A DNA stretch of 64,000 nt from positions 33,443 to 97,442 of the forward strand of contig JAENYU010000015.1 of the NCBI GenBank assembly GCA_016841625.1, written 5' to 3'. The stretch comes from Methanobacteriota archaeon. Lineage in GTDB: Archaea > Halobacteriota > Methanosarcinia > Methanosarcinales > Methanosarcinaceae. Shown here in pieces: positions 18,703 through 27,190 of this stretch; the first letter of the stretch is position 1; each line of letters opens with the position of its first letter. A program made the translations under genes and the position numbers. Below the pieces are notes generated by a model, which was given only the letters and a program-made list of their open reading frames with translations, was not told the origin of the DNA and made no database searches.

Positions 18703-19833
18703 TCACCAGTCCGTATCGGTTTCGAGGAGCATTACGCTTATAAAGATTGCAGAAAAGATCAGCTGGAGCCCAACTGCCGCAAGGACCATTGAAACAACTG
18801 CGGATTCCACCTCTGCAAGAGAACCGTATCCGGAAATGATCCAGTGGTAGGTAACTTTCAGCCCGAGGATAAAGCCGGAGCCCAGGATAAGGGAGCCTCC
18901 AAGCAGTTCTTTTTCAAGGGAATGGTAGCTCAGCCATTTCTTCGAACTACTGTTGTTATTCTGATAGATCCCGTGGATCATACCGTATGTTTTCATATAG
19001 CCGCCGGTGGCCAGGATTTGCCCGCCAATGATTAAGAGCATGCTGCCTAAAATGAGGGAGTGAAGCCTGTTTACTACGGCATTTCCTGTCAGCAGGAGGG
19101 TGGAGGTTATGAGAAAGCCGAGGATGAAGACAAAAGCCCCGGGCAGGTAGAGGAAAGGGATCGGGCGGTAAAGCATCATGAAGCGCACATGCCGCCAGCC
19201 GTCCTGAAAGGAGCGCAGTTTGGAAGGAGTCCTCCGGGGATGGTAGGTTATCGGGACTTCCATAATCCTGAGCCCGTTTTTGGAAGCCTCTATTACCATT
19301 TCTGATGCCAGTTCCATTCCCCGGGATTTAAGGTTCATTTTCTCCAGGGCTTCTTTTGTAAAAGCCCTCATCCCGCAGTGGGCATCCGATATGTTTGTAT
19401 TGAAAAGCAGGTTAAGCATGGCTGTAAGGAGAGGATTTCCAATGTGCTGGTGGAGCCAGGGCATGGACCCTTTCTTAATGTTTCCCTTGAGCCGGCTTCC
19501 TATTACAAAATCCGCTTCGCCTTTCATGAGCGGGTCCAGGAATTCCGACAGTTCCAGCAAATCGTAGGTGTTGTCCGCGTCAGCGATGGCTATGTAATCT
19601 CCTTTTGCTTGTGCAAGGCCCTTGAGGTAAGCGTTCCCGTAGCCTTTGACCGGACCTATCACCTTTGCCCCCATGGATGCCGCAATCTCAGCAGTCCTGT
19701 CCGAAGAATTGTCAGCCAGTATAACCTCACCTTCTATATCATATTTTTTGAATATTTCATGCCCCTTCTCGATGCAGATTTTTATGGTCTCTTCTTCATC
19801 CATAGAGGGCATAACGATAGAAAGTGAAGGCAT
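18703..19833 (-). CDS. GT2 glycosyltransferase with C-terminal membrane domain
   Basis: 376 residues. The GT-A domain has SIVMPSMDEEETI, LADNSSDRT and ADADNTYDL metal-binding features and the IGSRLKGNI segment, followed by a YHPRRTPSKLRSF region and about four hydrophobic helices. This is the long DPM1-like form found in archaeal glycosylation clusters. Likely makes a polyprenyl-phosphate-linked sugar or transfers to a lipid-linked glycan at the membrane. Its stop overlaps the upstream GTG option of the next gene, so the two are an operon. Confidence 0.85.
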   Translation of the reverse strand: MPSLSIVMPSMDEEETIKICIEKGHEIFKKYDIEGEVILADNSSDRTAEIAASMGAKVIGPVKGYGNAYLKGLAQAKGDYIAIADADNTYDLLELSEFLDPLMKGEADFVIGSRLKGNIKKGSMPWLHQHIGNPLLTAMLNLLFNTNISDAHCGMRAFTKEALEKMNLKSRGMELASEMVIEASKNGLRIMEVPITYHPRRTPSKLRSFQDGWRHVRFMMLYRPIPFLYLPGAFVFILGFLITSTLLLTGNAVVNRLHSLILGSMLLIIGGQILATGGYMKTYGMIHGIYQNNNSSSKKWLSYHSLEKELLGGSLILGSGFILGLKVTYHWIISGYGSLAEVESAVVSMVLAAVGLQLIFSAIFISVMLLETDTDW

Positions 19834-20267
19834 ACCCGGTTTTATACATCGTGTTACTTAATAACTATTTTGATGTCGTGGTCTCAATAATGGTTTAAGT
19901 CCTGAATTTTGTTTTTCAAAAAGACCATCCGGCTTCAGGCTGGAAAAAAGCGTTATGGGATCCGAAGTAAGAAGACACTTTTTGCTGGCAGCAGAACCCT
20001 TAAGCAGGAGACTGGTTTTATTGGCAACGAAGCCTTAAAGCGGATGGCTGTTTCCGTTAACAATGAAGTTCGAAAGCAGAAAATTCTCTTTACTGACAAC
20101 GTATATAAGGAATCGAAAAGCTATTTTTTAAAGGGGAAGCCGGAGTTTACCGGAGTTTACCGGAGTTTACCGGCGCTTATAGTGGGCCAACGCTTATAGT
20201 GGTCTGGAGTTTACGGATTTTAAGTTATTATTTAAGTTTTTCGAACGGATTCGGATGGAGGGGTAGT
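19834..20267. other. Divergent intergenic region with short tandem repeats
   Basis: About 430 bases between divergent genes. CGGAGTTTAC is repeated three times head-to-tail at 20141-20170, followed by two copies of CGCTTATAGTGG-like sequence (20174-20202) and another GGAGTTTACGGA. A 96-codon open frame (19909-20199) crosses this region but has no family features and unlike codon use, so I do not call it. The promoter of the WrbA gene should lie near 20215-20245, an AT-rich block. Confidence 0.5.
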
Positions 20268-20897
20268 ATGGTTAAAGTAAACGTCATATTCTACAGTTTG
20301 TACGGGCACATCCACAAAATGGCAGAAGCTGTTGCCGAAGGGGCGCGGGAAGTAGAAGGTTCGGAAGTAGGAATCTATCAGGTCCCTGAAACCTTGCCTG
20401 AGGAAGTAATCGCTAAGATGGGGGCAACCGAGACTAAAAAAGCTTTTGCCCATATCCCGGTAGTCACCCGGGATATGTATGAAGAGGTACTTGGTGGTGC
20501 CGATGCACTGATTTTCGGAAGTCCCACGCGCTTTGGAAATATGACTGCCCAGATGCGGGCTTTTTTGGACGGAACAGGAGGGCTATGGGCGAAGAATGCC
20601 CTTGTAGCGAAAGTAGGAAGCGTGTTTACTTCCAGCAATAACCAGCATGGCGGACAGGAAACCACAATTATCAGTTTCCATTTTACCCTGCTTCACCACG
20701 GGATGCTCATTGTGGGTTTACCCTATGCGGAAAAGAGGCAGATGAGGATGGATGAAATTACGGGGGGAAGCCCCTACGGGGCATCAACTATTGTAGGTGG
20801 GGACGGGAACCGCCAGCCTTCCGAAAATGAACTTGCGATGGCTCGCTACCAGGGGAGGCATGTGGCCGAAATAGCAAAGAAACTGGCTCAAAAATAA
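20268..20897 (+). CDS. wrbA: NAD(P)H:quinone oxidoreductase, WrbA family flavoprotein
   Basis: 209 residues from the ATG at 20268, which begins [20 protein letters not shown], the family's FMN-binding start; an earlier in-frame codon at 20199 has no support. Other FMN-loop motifs are [19 protein letters not shown] and [13 protein letters not shown]. WrbA reduces quinones by two electrons with FMN and NAD(P)H and is thought to limit radical formation; archaeal members, including one from a Methanosarcina, have been characterised. Cytosolic, tetrameric in known cases. It stands alone, followed by a run of AT-rich tandem repeats. Confidence 0.95.
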   Translation: MVKVNVIFYSLYGHIHKMAEAVAEGAREVEGSEVGIYQVPETLPEEVIAKMGATETKKAFAHIPVVTRDMYEEVLGGADALIFGSPTRFGNMTAQMRAFLDGTGGLWAKNALVAKVGSVFTSSNNQHGGQETTIISFHFTLLHHGMLIVGLPYAEKRQMRMDEITGGSPYGASTIVGGDGNRQPSENELAMARYQGRHVAEIAKKLAQK

Positions 20898-20969
20898 TGA
20901 TTGGAATAAGCCCTTAAGATTATTAGGAGGAACATTCTTCATTTTTACATTAATTTTTTTTTGAAAAGT

Positions 20970-21030
20970 GGTTTTTAATAAAGAGGTTTTTAATAAAGAG
21001 GTTTTTAATAAAGAGGTTTTTAATAAAAGA
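20970..21030. repeat. Four tandem copies of a 15-bp unit downstream of wrbA
   Basis: GGTTTTTAATAAAGA is repeated at 20970-20984, 20985-20999 and 21000-21014, and a fourth copy with one extra A covers 21015-21030; a decayed fifth unit follows. The T-rich units might act in termination of wrbA, or may simply be a slippage product. Confidence 0.9.
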
Positions 21031-21124
21031 GATTTTTAAATAAAAAAGATGGGAAACACTTCCCTTATATCTGAGTGTATTTCCCTCCTAACTGTGATCC
21101 CCTTTTACTCCCTTAATAAACGCT

Positions 21125-21325
21125 TCATGCCGTGCCCATGCAGGGAACCCTTTGTTCCAGGTTTTCCTGGCCTTCGGTCAGGCATGCCAGGGTGCAATAC
21201 ACCGCCTTTTCCTCAGCATTCTTAAGGACAAAAAACTCGCTCCCACAAACGGGACAGATTTTATTCACGTAAACCATTTGGAAACACACACATTTTTTTG
21301 GATGTGATTTTTTCTTATGATTCAT
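21125..21325 (-). CDS. Small zinc-binding hypothetical protein
   Basis: At most 66 residues. A later ATG at about 21277 would start MVYVNKICPVCGSEFF and give a ~50-residue protein. It contains CPVCG and, after about 20 residues, CTLAC, a four-cysteine pattern expected to bind one zinc. The upstream extension is Lys/His/Cys-rich and may not be translated. No family recognised. Small zinc proteins of this type are frequent in methanogens. Confidence 0.5.
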   Translation of the reverse strand: MNHKKKSHPKKCVCFQMVYVNKICPVCGSEFFVLKNAEEKAVYCTLACLTEGQENLEQRVPCMGTA

Positions 21326-21540
21326 CGTTTTTATAGTGCATAAGTAAAATGGACATGATAAAATATAAACTTTCTTATTAAATTTATATATATTTATGTA
21401 AAGAAATCATTTAGGAAGATCTCAAAGTTTTTATTGAATACATTTGTCCCCCTCAGGACGTTTTTTCCTTTCCCTAAATTATTTGAAGGAATAAATTCAA
21501 TTCTCATAAAGGAAATATGAGTGGGAAGGGTATAAAATGA

Positions 21541-23574
21541 GTGCCGGGGGTGCTTGCGATAAGGCCGCTGATTTTCGGGAACGGAAGAATCCTGATCTGT
21601 GAAGATGAAAGGGGGATTATAAGGGACATTTATTTTCCGTACGTAGGGCTTGAGAACCACGGGAACTCGATAAGGGTAGGCGTCTGCGACCTGGATTCCC
21701 TGTACTGTAGCTGGCTTGAAAACTGGAAGCTCCGGCAGCGGTATAAGTCCGTGTTTGAGGAAAACTTTTCCGAACGCTTTTTGGAAATTTCAGGAAGTGC
21801 GCCCTTTCCGGAAGATGAACGGGAAGGGAAAATGCCCCAAAAAGAAGCGGATGCCTGCCGGGAAGTGGTCTCCAATATAGGGGAATCGGTTTTCGAAAAC
21901 CCCGAAATGGGGGTCAGGGTAACGGTGTGGGAGGCGGTTCACCCCTCGACAAATATCTTCTACCGGGTTTTTGAGGTAAAGAACATTTCGGACTTGCCGA
22001 GACACCTGCGCCTCTTTTCCAACCAGAATTACCGGATTCTTGAAAACAAGATAGGGGAAACGGCAGTAATTGATAAGCAAACTTTGATCCATTACAAGCG
22101 CGACCGCTATTTCCTGCACGGAAGCGACCCGAAATTTGACCAGTACGCTGTGGGAACTGCAGAATGGAAAGGGATGGAAGGCACCTGGAAAGACATGGAA
22201 AATGATGCCCACCTTAGCGGCAACCCCGTGGCCCACGGCTCAGTTGATTCAACCCTTGGCTGGACCCTGCCGGAGCTGAAACCAGGGGAATCCGCCAGAG
22301 TGTATTTCTGGATCATCCTCGGGAAAAAGTACTGTAACGTGCTCAACATTCATAAGCGGGTTAAGGCAGCCGGGAAAAACACCCTTTTTCACCACAATTT
22401 CAATTTCTGGAACTCATTTACCGAAAGGGTATCCGTCCTCCCTGAGTTTTCCCGAATGCCTCAGCTTCCCGAAAGGGTTGTGGGCTGCTTTTACCGCAGC
22501 CTGCTTGCAGTGGTCGCCCATATGGACATCTCAGGTTCGGTGATCGCTTCCTGTGACTCGGACATCAAGCAGTTCGGAGCTGACCTGTACACTTACTGCT
22601 GGCCAAGAGACGCTGCCTGGGTCTGCCTTGCCCTGGACAGGGCACGCTACCATTACCTGAGCAGGCAAACCTTCGAATTTTTTTCAAAAACCCTCACCTT
22701 CAAGGGTAACTTCCTGCACAAGTATACCCCTGCCGGGGATTTCGGGAGCACCTGGCACCCTGTTCCCATGGTCCAGATCGATGAGACGGGCCTTCCCCTC
22801 TATGCCCTTTACCACAACTGGAAAACTGCAAGGAATGTCTGGACCACGGGCCGTTACAGCAGGTCCCTCCTGCTTCCCGCCGCAAACTACCTTGCAAAGT
22901 CCCTGAATAAAAAAACAGGGCTTCCGGTCTCAAGTTTTGACCTATGGGAGGAGCATAAAGGCGTGCACACCTACAGCGCCTGCACGGTCTATGCGGGCCT
23001 TTACGGCGCCTCCGAACTGGCCCGTTCTCTCGGGGACTATGACAACGCTGACATCTGGGGAGAGGCCTCCAGCCGCGTTAAACAGGCAATCCGGGAAAAG
23101 CTTTACGATGAGAAGTTGAAGCGTTTCGTGCGCTCCCTGGAAGACCCTACTCTCGACTCCTCGGCCTTCGCGGTCTGGTATTTCGGGGTCCTTCCTCCTG
23201 ATGACCCGAAAGTTGTCCGGACAATGGAAGCCGTTGAGCGTGAACTCACCCGGCCATCAGGGGGCATCGCCCGTTACCAGCACGACAACTACTATGGCTA
23301 CATGAACAGCTGGCCCATCTGCACCCTCTGGCTGGCCCAGTGGCACACTGCAGTCGGGAACCTGGCCCGGGCCCTGGAACTCATTGACTGGTCTGCCGCC
23401 CATGCCCACAGTACCGGCCTCATGTCCGAACAGCTAGATGACAGGGGCAGGCCCCTTTCGGTCCTTCCCCTGGCCTGGTCCCATTCGGCATATATACTGG
23501 CCGTGCTCGAGTACCTGCAGGCACTTGAAAAAGAGGAAGGGGGCGCCTGCAGTTATCAGGAAGAGGAAATTTGA
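21541..23574 (+). CDS. Glycoside hydrolase family 15 (glucoamylase/trehalase-like)
   Basis: 677 residues, GTG start; a TGA lies immediately upstream in frame. The N-terminal ~280 residues form the beta-sandwich domain typical of prokaryotic glucoamylases (RPLIFGNGRILICEDERG, then FPYVG). The (alpha/alpha)6 domain contains YCWPRDAAW, a substrate-site motif of GH15, then FDLWEE with the likely general-acid glutamate, and near the end SEQLDDRGRPLSVLPLAWSHS. No signal peptide is visible, so it probably acts on internal glycogen or trehalose-type glucans, which Methanosarcina species store. GC-rich relative to the window average. Confidence 0.9.
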   Translation: MPGVLAIRPLIFGNGRILICEDERGIIRDIYFPYVGLENHGNSIRVGVCDLDSLYCSWLENWKLRQRYKSVFEENFSERFLEISGSAPFPEDEREGKMPQKEADACREVVSNIGESVFENPEMGVRVTVWEAVHPSTNIFYRVFEVKNISDLPRHLRLFSNQNYRILENKIGETAVIDKQTLIHYKRDRYFLHGSDPKFDQYAVGTAEWKGMEGTWKDMENDAHLSGNPVAHGSVDSTLGWTLPELKPGESARVYFWIILGKKYCNVLNIHKRVKAAGKNTLFHHNFNFWNSFTERVSVLPEFSRMPQLPERVVGCFYRSLLAVVAHMDISGSVIASCDSDIKQFGADLYTYCWPRDAAWVCLALDRARYHYLSRQTFEFFSKTLTFKGNFLHKYTPAGDFGSTWHPVPMVQIDETGLPLYALYHNWKTARNVWTTGRYSRSLLLPAANYLAKSLNKKTGLPVSSFDLWEEHKGVHTYSACTVYAGLYGASELARSLGDYDNADIWGEASSRVKQAIREKLYDEKLKRFVRSLEDPTLDSSAFAVWYFGVLPPDDPKVVRTMEAVERELTRPSGGIARYQHDNYYGYMNSWPICTLWLAQWHTAVGNLARALELIDWSAAHAHSTGLMSEQLDDRGRPLSVLPLAWSHSAYILAVLEYLQALEKEEGGACSYQEEEI

Positions 23575-23598
23575 AGACCTGCTAAGAAAACCTGAATT

Positions 23599-24072
23599 TC
23601 ACTGCCTCTTTTTAAAGCGCTTTTCAAAATAAAGGTACTCGAATTCTTCTTTCGAATATCCGCTTTCTTCTCCCTGAAGGGAAAAGCCGTGCTTGAGGTA
23701 CATATCGATAGCTTTCGTAAGGACTTTGTCGGTTTTCAGTACCGCGCTCGAAAAGTTTTTTTCAGCGAAGTCCAGGGCTGCCAGGAAAAGCTGTTTTCCG
23801 TAACCTTTGTTCCTGAACTCCTTTTTTAGATAAATGCGCCTGATTTCGCAACGTCCGTCCCCAAGACTTCTGACCCCGGCTGTCCCCACGACTCTGCCGT
23901 CTTTTGAAAGGCCTACAAAAAAGGTGCCCCCTTTTGCGAAGTAGTAGCCTTCAATGTCCTTAAGGTCGGAGTCTTTTAGCCGGTCGTACTCAAAACCGTG
24001 CTCCAGCAGCACTTCGAGCACAACGTCCCCAACCTCGTCTTTTCTGGAACTGTCATATGTCCGGATAATCAT
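23599..24072 (-). CDS. GNAT family N-acetyltransferase
   Basis: 157 residues from the ATG at 24072 (MIIRTYDSSRKDE), which has GAGGAG seven bases upstream; an earlier frame start at 24108 adds residues coded by an upstream repeat. The acetyl-CoA motif is RIYLKKEFRNKGYGKQLF, and the substrate half is LKDIEGYYFAKGGTFFVGL. Acceptor unknown. It follows the M20 peptidase gene on the same strand, separated by 69 bases made almost entirely of three imperfect repeats. Confidence 0.85.
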   Translation of the reverse strand: MIIRTYDSSRKDEVGDVVLEVLLEHGFEYDRLKDSDLKDIEGYYFAKGGTFFVGLSKDGRVVGTAGVRSLGDGRCEIRRIYLKKEFRNKGYGKQLFLAALDFAEKNFSSAVLKTDKVLTKAIDMYLKHGFSLQGEESGYSKEEFEYLYFEKRFKKRQ

Positions 24073-24079
24073 GGTCTTT

Positions 24080-24141
24080 CTCCTCAAGATGTTTTGTTCT
24101 CGCCTCAAAACGTTTTGTTATCTTCTCAAGATGTTTTCTCC
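24080..24141. repeat. Three imperfect ~22-bp repeats between M20 and GNAT genes
   Basis: On the plus strand the units read roughly CTCCTCAAGATGTTTTGTT, CTCGCCTCAAAACGTTTTGTT and CTTCTCAAGATGTTTTCTC. They contain the GNAT ribosome-binding site in reverse complement (GAGGAGA), so each unit is a potential copy of a leader segment. Confidence 0.7.
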
Positions 24142-25368
24142 TTAAGCAGAACCTTTGAGGTATTTTTCAGGGGACTTCAGGAAGTCCAGGGCAAGGGTGT
24201 AAAAGATCTTTGTGCCCAGCGGCAGAATGTCTTCGTCGATGTCGAACCTGGAGGAGTGGTTGATTTCCAGGATCCCTTTTTCCGGGTTCCTGGTACCAAG
24301 GGAGATAAAAATCCCGGGCACTTTTTGAAGGTAGCTTGCAAAGTCCTCGGCAGCGAAGGTCTTTTCCATATCAGGGTAGGTCATAAGGTCAGGAAAACTC
24401 TCTTTCAGTTTCGAATACACGGCTTCCGTGAACCCGGGGTCGTTTACAAGGACAGGGTAGCCGTGGAGGATGTCGAGCTCATAAGCCGGGAAGCCTTCAA
24501 ATTCTTCTCCGCTTTTCACGTATTTTTTCATGACTTCTCCCAGACATTCTTTTATCGTCTCGTCGATGGTGTTTGTGGTCTCCTTATCAAAGGTCCGGTA
24601 GCTTCCGAGGATCTCGACAGTATCCGGGGTCCGGTTGAACTGGGCGCCTCCCCGGATTCTTCCTACTCCAAGCACGTATTTTTCCGGATCTAGCTTTGCT
24701 TCCAGGGCAGGGTAGATGCTGTTTATGAAGTCCGTTGCCATCCTTACTGTATCAATGCATCTTTCAGGTATTGAGATATGGCCCCCTTTTCCTTTAAGGA
24801 TGACTTCAAACCGGTTGGTGCTTGCCATGAAAGGGCCGGGGCGGAAACCCACACTGCCTGATTCGTGGTTGGTAAAGAGGTGCATGCCCATGACGGCATC
24901 AACACCCTCAAGCCCTCCTTCGGCAATTACCCTTTCCGAGCCTCCGGGGGGGATTTCTTCGGCAGGCTGGAAGATCAGGCGGACTTCTCCGGGGAAGTCC
25001 CTGTTTTCTAAAAACAGCCGCGCAGCCCCAAAGAGCATTGACATGTGCCCGTCGTGCCCGCAGGCGTGCATGACCCCTTCGTTTTGTGAGATGTATTCCC
25101 TGTTCCGCTCCCCGGGTTCTTCCCGGACTTCGAGCCCGTCCGTGTCCGTGCGAAGGGCAATGCAGGGCCCGGGCTTGCTGCCCCGGATGCTTGCCAGCAC
25201 CCCGGTATCCGCAATTTTCCGGGCTTCGATTCCAAGCTCTGCCAGGGTCTTCAGGATTCGCTTCTGGGTCTCATATTCTTCGAAACTGAGTTCCGGGTGG
25301 CGGTGAAACTCGCGCCGCAGCCCTATGATCCAGGCTTCAAGTGTTTCTCTCTTCGGGTCTGCACTCAT
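24142..25368 (-). CDS. M20 family metallopeptidase/amidohydrolase (N-acyl-amino-acid hydrolase-like)
   Basis: 408 residues, ATG with GAGGAA upstream. Family signatures in order: LRREFHRHPELSFEE, HACGHDGHMSMLFGAA with the metal-binding HxGHD type residues, the PAEE catalytic-glutamate motif, MHLFTNHESGSVG, and the C-terminal INHSSRFDIDE. Enzymes of this branch (hippurate hydrolase, N-acetyl-diaminopimelate deacetylase, IAA-amino-acid hydrolase) remove an acyl group from an amino acid or short peptide. Cytosolic, two metal ions. The exact substrate is not readable. Confidence 0.92.
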   Translation of the reverse strand: MSADPKRETLEAWIIGLRREFHRHPELSFEEYETQKRILKTLAELGIEARKIADTGVLASIRGSKPGPCIALRTDTDGLEVREEPGERNREYISQNEGVMHACGHDGHMSMLFGAARLFLENRDFPGEVRLIFQPAEEIPPGGSERVIAEGGLEGVDAVMGMHLFTNHESGSVGFRPGPFMASTNRFEVILKGKGGHISIPERCIDTVRMATDFINSIYPALEAKLDPEKYVLGVGRIRGGAQFNRTPDTVEILGSYRTFDKETTNTIDETIKECLGEVMKKYVKSGEEFEGFPAYELDILHGYPVLVNDPGFTEAVYSKLKESFPDLMTYPDMEKTFAAEDFASYLQKVPGIFISLGTRNPEKGILEINHSSRFDIDEDILPLGTKIFYTLALDFLKSPEKYLKGSA

Positions 25369-25715
25369 ATGGGTATTCCTCGGGCTTTTGTGGCTCCTTA
25401 TTTCTTTGCCGTACCTTCGATAATTTACTGCCGGATAACTGGCACCTGAGTTCTAAATGCCGGAAACTTGTAATCAACTGCAGGATTACTGGTAATTCCT
25501 TACAGATAGTTAATAATTCCTTACAGATAACTACTCGATAATTATATACATGACCGGTACAATACATTTTTTGTCTTTATCATAAAAATAATAGTTTTTC
25601 CTGATTCTGGAAATCGAAACTGTTTAGCAGAACAGCTTACCAGAATAATTGTACCAAAAAATTATTTCCCATTCATAAAAATTCATTCGCTTTAAAAATT
25701 TAAGGACTGTTGCCC
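25369..25715. other. Divergent intergenic region with short direct repeats
   Basis: About 350 bases between divergent genes. AATTCCTTACAGATA occurs twice about 20 bases apart (near 25494 and 25514). The right half is AT-rich and should hold the promoter of the nucleotidyltransferase gene. No gene or structured RNA recognised. Confidence 0.45.
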
Positions 25716-26657
25716 ATGCTCAAAACACGCCTCAGGGATTTTCTTCTAACAAAGGACGACTGGCTCTTTGCCGTTGTTGACTACTTCCATAAAGACGGGA
25801 TAAGAGCCACCCTCCGCTACGTGCCGGATGAAAGCGGGGACCGGGAGTTAAACGGGATACGCTACAAAAAATACGATTTCGGCCCGGCTTTCGAGTTCAT
25901 GCGGGAGCACAGGCCAGAATGGGTGCAGGACGTGCACGTTGTCCCCGAATCCGAGGTCAAGCAGCTGCTGCGTCCCGGGGACAGGATCCCGGAACTGGTT
26001 GAAACAGACAGCCGGGTAGCAGCAATAGTTAAAACCCTGGAAAAAGCCGGGCTTTCCAGGTCGAGCATGGGGGTTACGGGCTCGATGGTTGCAGGGCTCC
26101 AGAACGAGAGTTCGGACATCGATTTCGTGGTCTACGGGCCTGCCTGGTTCAAAGCCAGGGACGCAATCGCGGCTGCAAAAAAAGAAGAGGGACCTATCGA
26201 GGATATCGATGAGGAGATGTGGCAGAGGATTTACAGGAAAAGGATTCCCGAAATATCCTTCGAGGAATTCATGCTCCACGAGTCCAGGAAAGGCAACCGG
26301 GGCATGGTGGACGGCACCTATTTCGACCTCCTCTTCACCCGGGAATGGGACCAGATAAAAGAGCCTCTCCAGCGGGGCACGGACACCGTCAAGCTGAAAA
26401 TCGAGGCTGAAGTCACGAATGCCGATTTTGCCTTTGACAGCCCTTCATATTATAAAGTCGACCACGAAGAAATTGACCATGTGCTCTCCTACACTCACAC
26501 CTATGCCGGCCAAGCCCTTCCCGGAGAGATAATCGAAGCCCGGGGCGTGGTCGAAGAATTCGGGAATATGAAAAGGCTTGTAGTTGGTACCTCAAGGGAA
26601 CCTAAAGGGGAATGGATAAGGTCCCTTAGCTGGCTTGAACAGTGCAGGTGTAAGTGA
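25716..26657 (+). CDS. Nucleotidyltransferase-domain protein
   Basis: 313 residues from the ATG at 25716; a TTG at 25710 would add two. Residues about 105-150 hold the polymerase-beta-type nucleotidyltransferase signature: SRSSMGVTGSMVAGLQNESSDIDFVVYG, with the GS motif and the paired acidic metal ligands (DID). The flanking regions are not a standard tRNA-CCA or kanamycin-transferase layout. The C-terminal part (from about 225) has YYKVDHEEIDHVLSYTHTYAG. Archaeal relatives are annotated only as polymerase-beta-domain proteins; the substrate is unknown. Confidence 0.8.
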   Translation: MLKTRLRDFLLTKDDWLFAVVDYFHKDGIRATLRYVPDESGDRELNGIRYKKYDFGPAFEFMREHRPEWVQDVHVVPESEVKQLLRPGDRIPELVETDSRVAAIVKTLEKAGLSRSSMGVTGSMVAGLQNESSDIDFVVYGPAWFKARDAIAAAKKEEGPIEDIDEEMWQRIYRKRIPEISFEEFMLHESRKGNRGMVDGTYFDLLFTREWDQIKEPLQRGTDTVKLKIEAEVTNADFAFDSPSYYKVDHEEIDHVLSYTHTYAGQALPGEIIEARGVVEEFGNMKRLVVGTSREPKGEWIRSLSWLEQCRCK

Positions 26658-26663
26658 AAAAGT

Positions 26664-26771
26664 AGAATTTAGGCTCTTCGTCATTCTCGATGGATTAGGT
26701 GATTTTCACTTCAAGCCCATGTTGTTTTTTGTGATGGCTTCCCACACAAGACAACGAAGAGCCAGAATTTA
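26664..26771. mobile_element. 92-bp ISL3-like MITE copy A with 8-bp target duplication
   Basis: The element occupies 26672-26763, begins GGCTCTTCGTCATTCTC and ends ACAACGAAGAGCC, so its ends are GGCTCTTCGT inverted. It is flanked by AGAATTTA at 26664-26671 and again at 26764-26771, a perfect 8-bp duplication. GGCTCTT ends and 8-bp duplications are known traits of the ISL3 family. It lies 14 bases after the nucleotidyltransferase stop. A second copy differing at only three positions is at 49955-50046. Confidence 0.9.
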
Positions 26772-27159
26772 TAAAAGGTAAGGGATAGACGGTCCCGGCG
26801 GAGGTTTCCCTGCTTGCCGCAAGCCCGGAGGCTGAGGCAGAGGACACTGTCCGGTGAGGAACAGGAGGATCGGAGGTAACAGGAGGATCAGGAATACCGG
26901 ATAAAACCTGTGGTAACTCTTACGTATTTTATCTCAGCACTTCTGATGATGTTCATGAGACTGAACCCCTCGCCATTCTTCCCTGGTGCCCCGAAAGGTT
27001 CGTTTTCCGGGTATTTCGCACCGCAGGTTCTAAACTATGTTCTGTCTTAATATATATTTTTAGAACTATATTCAGGGGGAGGTATTCCGGAGTATCGGAG
27101 CCCCTGGGAAAATCGGCTTCAGGAAAGATAACTTCAAATGAATCCGCAGTCAAAGTCAC

Positions 27160-27168
27160 ATATAAATA
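27160..27168 (+). promoter_or_regulatory. TATA box for DUF4139 gene 1
   Basis: ATATAAATA centred about 27 bases upstream of the ATG at 27191. With the usual archaeal spacing the transcript would start at or next to the start codon, so the mRNA is probably leaderless or nearly so. Confidence 0.65.
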
Positions 27169-27190
27169 AGACAGTGCCCTATCTTCTGCC

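Noticed and set aside
19909..20199. 96-codon plus-strand open frame upstream of wrbA
   Set aside because: No family features, runs through simple tandem repeats, and no ribosome site.
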